Part shown: positions 21,051 to 29,290 of the stretch, in pieces
How the letters are laid out: every line of letters begins with the position of its first letter
Position numbering within the stretch: position 1 is the stretch's first letter
DNA from: Mucidula mucida
Taxonomy: Eukaryota; Basidiomycota; Agaricomycetes; Agaricales; Physalacriaceae
Length of the DNA stretch: 29,290 nt
Reading direction: 5' to 3'
Assembly: GCA_015501055.1 (NCBI GenBank)
Contig: JADNYV010000430.1
Location: forward strand, 1 to 29,290
Program-made: the position numbers and the translations under genes
Notes under the pieces: model-generated
Told to the model about the DNA's origin: nothing
Databases searched by the model: none
The model's input: the letters and a program-made list of their open reading frames with translations, nothing else

Positions 21051-24000
21051 CTATATGTCCTTGTAAATAGTATCAAAGTCTACGGGCATCATAATATCTT
21101 CATCCTCGTCGGCACCTATCTCCTCTTTGACTACAGGCGTCCTGGTGACTGCGGAGATGTCGCTGTCGTGTACCAACCCGTCACGACTCCAAGATCCTAG
21201 GCACACTAACGCGCGTGCAGTCTGAGCCGAAAGACGGTTGCGGATATGAGATATCAGGATACGAGCTTGACTAAACAAGCGCTCGACCCCGACGGAAGTA
21301 GCTGTAGATCAGGCCAACAATCAGAAAAGAGAGAATGAGAGGAAATGATAACGCACGAGGGATTGACAGATAGTCCAGGGCCATCCGCGAGAGAACCGGA
21401 TACTTCGTGCAATTCTTGTGCCACCAACCCAGAACATCCTTCACATTCTCCCGCTCTGAAGCGAGGTATCGCTCCAGCTCATTTGAGGGATTGGTTAGCG
21501 GAGCACGTGCTGTTGGTGCATCGTCGTCGTCGTCGTCGGAGAATATGTTCGAGGTTGATTTCTTGGAGCTCGAGGCCTGTGAAGTGAATCCGTGAGTGGT
21601 GAGTCAAATCATCCCCGAGGAGATATCAATGGAGACGTACCTTGGCTGGTGCAGCTGCTGGCCCCTGCGACGCTACATCTCGACTAGCCTCGAAAGCGGA
21701 AACGTACTGGTTGAAGACACGCCGAATGAGATTGTTTGCCTCGGTCTTCCACTCCTCAGGCCAATCGTGATCATCGAAGTACCCGGTCTTGTGCTTTGGG
21801 TGAAGGACTGGAGAAGATGTAAGTGAGATGAGTGAATGATGAAATGAAACGTACTGAGAGCGATGCGATACAACTCTGAGTCGTCGGTGAGATAGTAGTA
21901 CTTATTTAAGGTATCCTTTGCAACAAGAAGGGCAGCCTGCATAGGCCCCGCAAGAACAACGTCTGGCTCGTCCCCGCGCTTCTTGATGACCGCGGTCGCA
22001 AGCATAGCATCAAGCTTATCCATTGCAGGAATCACGGTTGCCAGGTTAGCGTCAGCGCGGGAAAAGTATGTTGTCGCATCTTTGAAAGCCTGAGTAGCCA
22101 AGTCAACAATGAGATGCGTAGCAGAAAGAAAAGATAAGAGACATACTCCAAGAACCTCGCACAAGTTCTCGATAGCTGTCCATTCGCCGGCGGTCATCGC
22201 ATATTGAAGGAGGGTGTCCTCGCCAGTAATCTCCCTGATAGCCTTCTTGTACTTACGAGCTATCATGAGCATGTCATATGTTGAGTTCCAGCGCGTCGAA
22301 ACATCGCGTGGCAAAATCTTGGCGTCCAGCTGCAGCTCGGCAACGATGGCCTTCCAGCGAGGGAGCAGGATAGTAGACGAGTTGATTATCTTGAAGGATA
22401 TAGTACGGACCTGAGAAGAATGAGCGCCGGTGACAGCGTGAGAGTAAACACGCACCTTTCGCAACGCCGAAGCAATTATCTTGGTATCAGCCAGGAACTT
22501 CGCTTTGGCATCCTCCGTTATGGTTGCAAATGCGTCGTAAATATCGTTGGGGTCGTCCTGGTCCGCGTTGCCTGCTTCCAGCTCCGCCAATTGGGCCAAG
22601 AGGTCCTCCATCTCGAACGCATCAGCCGTACCTACTGCTGCCGCCGTTGCAGCCTCCTCATCGGCATCATTATCGTCACTCTTCTTCTTCTTTGCCGGCT
22701 GGTTAAATAAACGAAGAAGACTTTTGGCGACCAAATTCACGACGTGTGCGAAACAGCGAGTACGGGCGCGGGGACCACCAAAGCCAGGTAGACCATCAAC
22801 GAGCCGAACCATCATGACATCGTTGGGGGAGGCGTTGTCCGAGGTAATGCTCAAAATCTATCACGACTCCGTTGTAGCTCATGAATTGGATCAAACCAGC
22901 CGACTCACCTTTCCATCAAGACCGAACTCCTCGACGACTGCCTTAGTGAGGATAGCGAGGGCTTCACCGGAGTGTGACTGCCAGAGATCAGTGAAGATAG
23001 GCATTGATGAGACAAGGTACGTACCTCAGCCAGCTCTCGAAAATCCAGGACGGTACTCATGCGCTCTCCGTCCTCCTCCCAGTGAACGGTATACGCGACG
23101 AATGCTTTGTGATTTGGTGATGTCCAGGCATCAAGAGCGAGATGAAAGCGACAACCGAGGCTCTGATACGTGTGAGTCAAATGCTTGTCACCATAGTTGG
23201 AACTAACCTGGAACTTCTTGGCTAGACGGCGACGCGTCTTCGCAAATAAAGTCTTGGTGTCCCGCGATACGGTAGTGGGATGCGGGATATAAGTCGAGGG
23301 GCGGCCGGTCTTCATAAGCTTGTGGAACGCACGGTCGGCGACAATTTTGAAGGGCCTATAGTTTTCCGCACACCAACGGGCGCATTCGGCACTGCGACAT
23401 GGTGAGTTGCATACTCAACAAAGCGTTGCTGGACTGACCGTGTCTCAGCATTGCTCAATGGCATTGTCGCGTAGATCTCTTTACCCTTGGCGGCCATTCG
23501 CTTGAAAAGGCCAGTGAGTACACCCTGCTTTTGTTTACCGACCTTGTTCACGAGCTCCCGTGTTGCTTGTAGATTGTTCGTCTCCTTCGCCGCCTTAACC
23601 GCCTCATGTCCATAACACGCCTCGGCATGAACACGAAGGGCACTCGTCGAAGACTTGTCCTGAGTCGTCATGTTGCGACCAACCCAGGAATCGCAGAGGC
23701 AGCATTGAAACATTTCGTGAGGTACGTGTTTGCCGCGCTCGGTATCCTTGTGTTTGATTTTGCACTCGGGTTTGAAGAAGCCATACATGGGCGAGTTTCG
23801 AGCCGGAGCTTTCTTTTTGGCTAGGTAGGTCTTAGTCTATGAGTCTGCACCGAGCGAGGCAACTTACATGACATCTCAGTATCACTGACATCGTCGGCAA
23901 TGTTCGCCACCTTGGGAACCGAGGAGATGTCGACCGAGGCCGAAGCGGTAGTCTTGGGCTTCTTTTTGGGGCGCTGATTCGAGCTACGGGCTGGCGATTT

Positions 24001-24806
24001 CTTCCGGCTGGTCTTGGATGTGGACGGGGCAGACCGTTCTTGCTCAGAGACTGATATGTCCCATGGGTGAGCGAGAAAACTGATATGATTGAGCAGGTAC
24101 ATACCCTTTTCGGTGGGCTTGGATGCTCGCCCCGAGCGGCGGCGCAGTGGCTCTGGTGAGGAAGACGGGGTGCGTTTTTTTGCTGTGAGTGATGATCAGC
24201 TAACATGTACAATGACTAGATGAGCAGAGCACTCACATTTGCCCTTATCTTTAGGGCTAGACCGTCGAGCTCCACCTCTTTTCTGAACAGGCGACGGCTT
24301 ACCCCGACGACCACGAACTGGCTCTTCCTGAGGAGACGCATCAGCATTGTCATCGGGAGGCAATATCTCAACATTGCTCTCGGAATCGGAGTCGACCACT
24401 GTGTGGCTGGGTCCTGCAGTAGAGCGGCGCGGTGAGTCGGAGTCATTGTCCTCGGGATCGTGCGGCTCAGTGCCGGTGAAGAAGAAGGAGCCTCCGTTGG
24501 AGATCAGCAAGACATGGTGAGTAGAGTAATGTTTCACTCACTAGCGCCGGAAGACGTTGACCTCAATGAAGGAGCCAGATGATCATGGGTGTCTGAGGAA
24601 CGACGAGAGCGACGAGAGGAGACAATTGGAGGCGAACGGGAGCGGGAGCGGGAGAGGGATTTGCGCAAGAAACTCAAGGTTCTCTGTGCTCCGTTTTTTA
24701 GCCCCTCTTTGGCCCGGGATGCTGACTGAGATAGCTTTGACGAAGCTGAGCCCGTAGGGGAAGCCTCAGCGCGACGCTTTCGAGGATTCTCACCGTCGGA
24801 TGTCAT
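21051..24806 (-). CDS. hAT transposase (14 exons, intact frame)
   Basis: Reading leftwards, exons are 24806..24542, 24491..24237, 24182..24105, 24050..23868, 23820..23439, 23391..23208, 23162..23025, 22977..22909, 22857..22456, 22410..22147, 22089..21855, 21807..21641, 21576..21357 and 21301..21051. All 13 introns (45-64 nt) are GT..AG and the frame closes as 1,031 codons (1,030 aa). Residues 1-260 are Ser/Arg/Lys-rich and probably nuclear-targeting. A BED-type zinc finger lies near 268-315 (MYGFFKPE, QCCLC, LRVHAEAC). The transposase core shows DAWTSPNHKAF (Asp about 460), TSDNASPND (Asp about 525) and TRWNSTYDM (about 692). A poly-Asp run precedes the C-terminal hAT dimerisation block (TSVGVERLFSQARI, about 949 on). 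It cuts and pastes the element via its TIRs. Three introns (22411-22455, 22090-22146, 23163-23207) are stop-free multiples of three. The start at 24806 is preceded by another in-frame ATG at 24866. Confidence 0.92.
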
Positions 24807-24969
24807 AGAGGACAAGAAGAGGTGGCAGACTAGCGCCAGAGGCCAAGATGGGATGGATGCCAACAACGATCCTTAGATGTAGTCGTAGCCCTGTGACAAA
24901 CTTTTAGATGTATTATTGGAATCAACGGAAGCTAACTATAATCGAGAAACTGGCCAGTACGTGCCGCCA

Positions 24970-25080
24970 CAGTGTGATCGCGGGTTTGAGAGGGTAACCC
25001 GGGTGATCAACGGGTGAGCGGTCCGACACCCGCACCCGGCCTCATATGTACCCGACCCCAACCCGCACCGGGTACCCCTA
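24970..25080. repeat. hAT right subterminal repeats
   Basis: ACCCGGGT, CGGGTGA, ACCCGCACCCGG and GGGTACCCC units cluster just inside the right TIR. Spacing and order differ from the left end, as is common in hAT elements. Confidence 0.6.
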
Positions 25081-25105
25081 CCCCCTGCTATTCACTAGCG
25101 GCAGC

Positions 25106-25511
25106 GCGCACGCTTGGACTCTGGCAGCTGGCGGGAAAGGAGATCCGGCAACTTGAACCTCGCGTGAACGCCGGACAACGAACAATGATCTTGCCATTGG
25201 AGCAGGACGCGGGCCTGATGAGATGAACAGAGATCTGTTTGGATGCGACATAATCATGGGTGGGAGCAAAAGATGCGATTGTCTCAGCATTGCGAGACGG
25301 TCACATGTGTAAACCCTAACCCTAACATTCTTGAGGCTTTCACGTTTGAACAGAAAATATAACATTGGATAGCAGTGGTGAGCATAAATGAACACTATAC
25401 TATTACGAGCGAGCATATAAACATAACAGGCAAGCATATAAAAAATTATAACCACAACTCGTTCTAAGAGAACCATCAGTGCCGGCCCAGCCAAAAATAT
25501 ACAATGTTAAC
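25106..25511. other. Spacer between hAT and the DIRS-like element
   Basis: No gene is recognised. The first 50 bp continue an open frame interrupted by the hAT (TGA at 25154). A short telomere-like run lies at 25312-25326, and the part from about 25360 to 25480 is AT-rich. It may include the 3' untranslated end of the minus-strand retroelement. Confidence 0.4.
25312..25326. repeat. Interstitial telomere-like repeat
   Basis: AACCCTAACCCTAAC is two and a half units of the common fungal telomere repeat TTAGGG on the opposite strand. It is short enough to be chance, but it lies just beyond the 3' side of a retroelement. Confidence 0.5.
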
Positions 25512-27725
25512 TCACCACGCATCCATCAGCACACTTGAGAGCTCAATGGGGAGCTCAAACAAACGAGTAAGACGCATGTCCGAAGGAAAAATGCCCCGTG
25601 ATACAGGATCCGCCGGATTGTCCGCTGACGCCACATAAATAAAGGACGGTGTAACACCGTGTTCTGCGAGAACCTTGTATGTGCGCCGGACACTAAGATT
25701 CATCTCGGCGTTGAGACTGCAACCCTTTGCATGAGCGCCGATGGCCCCGTTATTATCAGAGTGCACCAGCAGACATTGATTTCTGAAACCAAGTTGCACC
25801 AAGAAATAGGCGAGTATCTCCAGAGCCACGGTCTCCAACCAGCCAATGCTCCTGCCCGGCATCTTCCAGGTGTTGGTAAGCCGAAAAGCATACCATTGCC
25901 GTCCAATAACAATCCCTATACCCCACAATGTTGAGGCGTCTACATAGATGTGGTAGAGAGCACCACAAGTACTTACTTGAGTTGACTCGGCACTCGCCGG
26001 GCGAGTACTTATGACCCTAAACTAGTGTTCATCACTCGTCATGTGACTCGAGTCTTAGTGACTCGAGTTCGAACAAGTTGAGTCACACAAGTTCAGCGAG
26101 TACTCGAGTACAAGCGAGTACTCGCGAATCAACTCGCGAGTACTCGCCGAATCTTATGATGCATAGTAAAAAATCATAAAACAATTGATATTTCTAAGTA
26201 TAAGGCATATGAGAAGGCATAATGTAGGTAGACATGTCAGCGGATTGCATAGAAGAACATAAGTAGATGAATGGGCGAGTACTCGCCGCGAGTCGGGATG
26301 TTCTGAAACCTGTGTGCGAGACTCTTGGCAGACTCAAGTTTCTTAGGCTTGCGAGTCGGGTCAAATCCAATTACCGAGATGCCCGAGGCGATCTGAATTA
26401 CGAGTTACTCGCGGATTCGTCCGACTCGTGGTGATCTCTAAGATGTGGAGATCTTCAAGTGGCGGAAGAGGTTCGAGCCGGCGAAAGACAAGAGGGTCTG
26501 AGAGTTGCCGTTCCCACCAAATCAGAACATCCTTGATGGGGCATGGGATGTGCAGCACTGCATGCTCCGACTTGAAAACTGCAATGAATCTGGAAATCAC
26601 AGGCAACCGAGAAGAACCATCCCAATAAACAAACGTCACATGGAAGAGCGAGCCATGAATCTTCTGGACCTGCAGGAGTGTAACCATCTTGTGCGCTCTG
26701 AAATTCTGAATGTGCCTCAGAAACTTTAGGCGCTTCTTCAGCGGAAGTGAGACTCGGCGCCGGCGAAGATCCCAGTGGAAGCCAATGAAGACAATCTCCT
26801 CAACAAAATCCTTGCCCGTCTTTGTCGGATGCCATGGAATGTGAAAATCAGTGATCAGCGCCATGAATTCGTCTTGAGAGTAGCAATAGGTGCTGTTGTG
26901 AGCAAGGGAGAAAGGAATAAGAAAGCAAATGTTGATCATATCATCCTCATATTTCAGAACAAGACCGTCGGGCGTCCAAATAATATTTCAGACACAAACA
27001 GCGGCATTAGCAATCTGACCTGAGTTGCTGCTGACGGTGGCAAGGCCAAACAGGTAAACATGATCAATGTAGAAGAAACCTTCAAAGTTGACGACAAGAT
27101 AGGGTTTGTGGTCGGGGTGAACGGGGCAAGTCCGATGAAAGGATTCGATGTCAAACTAACAAGCCTGCATTCCATCAGGCGCCGACGCAATCTGGCAACC
27201 AGATTAGCGACATGAAATACAATCAAACCCAAAATGGGCGCGCTCCATGAGCGAAAAAGCGCGACCCATGGTACAACGCAGCCCCATGGGCGCCAAACAT
27301 ATGCCCAACGGCGGTAGAGAAATTAGACTCACCACGTCTTCAACATTCTGCGCCATATCAAAATGAGTTGGAAAGAGCTCCTTCTTGACAAAGCTGTTCA
27401 CCAAGCCAGCGCCCAAGAACTTGTCGCCCTTTGAGAGATTGCGGCATACTCTGAGCTTGGGCGGCAGATTGGGTCCATAATCCTGTTCCGCAACAATGAG
27501 CGGTGAGGCATAGAACGGCCCTCAAAGAATCTGTTCCGCCTCCTCACGAGCATACGGACCCAACATACAACCAGCGTCAAGTTCCGTCTGAATATACGCG
27601 CGTACAGCCTCTGGGTGCTGGTCAACCAAAGGGTGGTTAGAGATGATGATAGTAGATATGAGAGCAGGGAGACGAGCAATAGGGAAACTATTCTTCAGAT
27701 TTTTGACAAGGTCAGGAAATTTGTG
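25512..27725 (-). pseudogene. DIRS-like reverse transcriptase / RNase H, broken
   Basis: Reading leftwards from 27725, the same frame as the upstream gag-like part continues (NHPLVDQHPEAVRAYIQTEL, MLGPY), broken by TGA at 27524-27522 (probably CGA before). RT blocks follow: GPFYASPLIVAEQ, NSFVKKELFPTHFDMAQ, an aspartate block FDIESFHRTCP, FYIDHVYLFGLA and the active-site box KYEDDM (near 26945). A connection region leads to RNase H, split after LEDLHI by a 487-bp insertion at 25954-26440; it resumes with YVDAS, then HSDNNGAIGAHAKGCS and DPVSRGIFP, ending at 25512. The RNase H and RT style match a basidiomycete group I recall as tyrosine-recombinase (DIRS-like) retrotransposons. No recombinase gene is visible downstream (25106-25511), so assignment rests on RT/RNase H alone. 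Several stops and a shift around 27000-27250 make it dead. Confidence 0.7.
25946..26448. mobile_element. Non-autonomous hAT-like element (487 bp) in the RNase H domain
   Basis: The element is 25954-26440. Its ends are TAGAGAGCACCACAAGT and, in reverse complement, TAGAGATCACCACGAGT. It is flanked by the 8-bp direct repeat AGATGTGG at 25946-25953 and 26441-26448. Removing the element and one repeat joins the RNase H codons in frame (LHI then YVDAS). The interior has no ORF but is packed with CGAGTACTCG, GACTCGAGT and CGCGAGTACTCG motifs near both ends, probably transposase-binding repeats. Ends and TSD length point to hAT. It differs in ends and repeats from the 4.3-kb hAT nearby, so that hAT is probably not its source. 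Confidence 0.88.
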
Positions 27726-29290
27726 TTAAATGCCGTGATCCTCCAACGCACGTTCAAAAGCATCCGCATTGTAAGGAGTGACAACCACATTATAAATGAA
27801 AGAGTCTTCAGGGAGAGAGTCAGGCAGTGGCAAGTGATGAACAATAGATTCAGAGATGTTTGAGTATATCAGACCGGATGAGCGAGCAGCGGAAGGTAAA
27901 GCAGAGACGAAAGCATCCTCAATAGCAGTGTGTATAGTTTGTGGGCCGGAGGACGCACCTCCCGTGCTAGGTGCGTGGGGTGCGGGGACACGCAGGGTCT
28001 CTGGTGCCGGCGCTGTGGTTGCCTCCGCAGAGGCCGCAGACGTGGATGACTTCACGCTGGTGGGTCTTGAAACATCCAGAGGGAAGGTTGAAGAAAAGAC
28101 AGACGTTCTTGATGGCTCCGCAAAATGCCCTGGCGGTGTAGAGAGAACCGTCTCGGTTTTCAATGAAGAATGGAGAGCCGTCCAGAAAGGAAATGATGGT
28201 CGGTGGGTGATCCTTTGAGGTGGTTGCCGCCACAGATGATACAAATGGGTGGAAGGCGCGTGTGAAAAGCATCCAAAGGAGCATCAGGACGTGAAGCCGG
28301 CACAGACGTGCGCGGTACCTTGGCCAAGTGCGTGTCTGCAGAAGATGATAGAGATGCAGGGTGCTTTGTTGACAAGATCAGCGACCCCGCCAACTTGTCC
28401 GCACAAAACCTGTCCAGCGCACCCGCCACACCAATCTTCCAGTCCATCAGATCAAAGCGCATCGCTCAAACCAGGATCTTGTTCTGGTTCTCGCGCTCCC
28501 AAGCATACCAGTATGGGTACGAGTGCTCAAAGCTGGTCAGGGAGAAAACATACTCAATATGCGCCTCCAATTCCTTGGCAAAAGAGAAACCGCTCGCACC
28601 AACTTTTGACACGCACTGAACGGCAGTCAACATATTCTCCAGAGCCTGCTTGTAGCCCGCCGCTGTAATGCAGGACCAGTCCAGCTCCTTACCCCAAATC
28701 TTCGCCATCTCGACCAGATTGACAATAGTCACCTTTTTTGGGTTGGGCTCAGCGACCAACCACATCAGAGTAATATCCTTGGTGACCAAGAGGCGCGGGT
28801 CGGAGAAGATTGAATCCAGCTTGTCATCCGTCCAAAAATGAATGTCAGGAATCTGACCTGCACGGAAAGACTGTAAGTAGGATTTGGGGATGGGTGTCTT
28901 TGTGTTCCCGAACTTATCGTATATGATGGACGAGGGTGGTGCCCACGAGTTGTCAATGGGAATGCCCTCCTTCTCCTTCTTCTTCCTGAGCTCTTTCTCC
29001 TTCTTCTCCACCTCCTTCAATTGTGCATGTTCCTCGTCAATCTCCCTGCGCACAAACAGCGGGATTGGACCCAACTCTCTTACCATGTCGTCGGAGCGGA
29101 CAAGCTCCTCTAATTCCTCCTTGGTGTACGAGAAGTACAGCTTGAGAGGTAGGCCGACATCGAAAGCCGGGTTGGTCCCAGCATTCATCTGGCAGAGCCT
29201 GGTGTCCGCAATGGAGGCCAGATTGTGCGCCTCCGCGGCCACATTTAAACGATGCCTATGGGAAACTTGCAAAAGAAATCATTCGAAATC
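27726..29290 (-). pseudogene. DIRS-like gag region, broken and cut by the window end
   Basis: The frame is open from beyond 29290 leftwards to a TGA at 28468-28466, where CGA (Arg) is likely, and continues in the same frame to 28160. It has a charged Lys/Glu-rich stretch (KEVEKKEKELRKKKEKEG). A zinc-knuckle-like CIICGGNH follows near 28235. A frame change there leads to FLDGSPFFIENRDGSLYTAR and a second Cys/His cluster (CLFFNLPSGC, HVCGLCGGNH, DPAC). Another shift gives a Ser/Pro/Ala-rich linker and a frame ending at TAA 27728-27726, where CAA is likely; RT follows in the same frame. The Cys-rich pattern fits a gag nucleic-acid-binding part. It should package RNA when intact; here it is dead. 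Confidence 0.65.

Larger units (their letters stand above)
20755..25105. mobile_element. hAT transposon, apparently complete, with 8-bp TSD
   Basis: The element spans 20763-25097 (4,335 bp). Left end TAGTGAGTAGCAGGGG and right end (reverse complement) TAGTGAATAGCAGGGG are near-perfect inverted repeats fitting the hAT end pattern. The 8-bp direct repeat GCGGCAGC flanks it at 20755-20762 and 25098-25105. Both ends continue into clusters of CGGGT/ACCCG motifs (about 20805-20935 and 24975-25075), the expected subterminal transposase-binding repeats. The single gene inside, on the minus strand, encodes a full hAT transposase with no disabling change found, so the element may be autonomous. Confidence 0.95.

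Noticed and set aside
22547..23206. A 219-codon plus-strand frame
   Set aside because: It lies opposite the exons and introns of the hAT transposase, whose motifs and splice sites are clear; it is a shadow frame.

Overview
The window looks like nuclear DNA from a mushroom-forming basidiomycete (Agaricomycetes). Introns are 45-68 nt with GT..AG ends. The genes are of kinds repeated in that group: an N-capped kinase-like family, F-box proteins and an RTA1-type membrane protein. The mobile DNA (chromodomain Ty3/gypsy, hAT, long-TIR elements and a DIRS-like reverse transcriptase) also fits. The assignment is inference; no rRNA or marker gene is present.

Layout. 1-4137 holds two head-to-tail paralogues of a kinase-like protein; the first is cut by the window start and carries a one-base shift relative to the second. 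4684-5844 (minus) is a five-exon RTA1-like seven-helix membrane protein. 6764-8585 is an F-box protein with one frame problem near 7931. 8586-10220 is mostly non-coding. 10223-11628 is a decayed F-box-like gene, and part of a second decayed copy lies at 12617-12959. Between the copies sits a 578-bp element with 90-bp perfect terminal inverted repeats and 9-bp target duplications.

From about 12960 to the right end nearly everything is mobile DNA. A hAT-like end (12960) is followed by a degenerate Ty3/gypsy chromovirus (13273-20305), whose pol is split by a solo LTR of the same family in inverse orientation (17262-17788, TSD GAGAC). Next is a 4,335-bp hAT transposon (20763-25097, TSD GCGGCAGC). 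Its 14-exon transposase joins into one unbroken reading frame of 1,030 codons. From 25512 to the right edge is a decayed DIRS-like gag/RT/RNase H retroelement on the minus strand. Its RNase H domain is interrupted by a 487-bp non-autonomous hAT-like element (25954-26440, TSD AGATGTGG).

How it fits together. The left 9 kb is an ordinary gene neighbourhood with a recent tandem duplication; the right 20 kb is a nested transposon graveyard in which only the hAT looks possibly functional. Stop codons in the retroelements mostly look like C-to-T (or G-to-A) changes, while the hAT has none. The gypsy LTR and primer-binding region carry a 12-nt complementarity typical of Tf1-like self-priming. No tRNA, rRNA or CRISPR array was seen.
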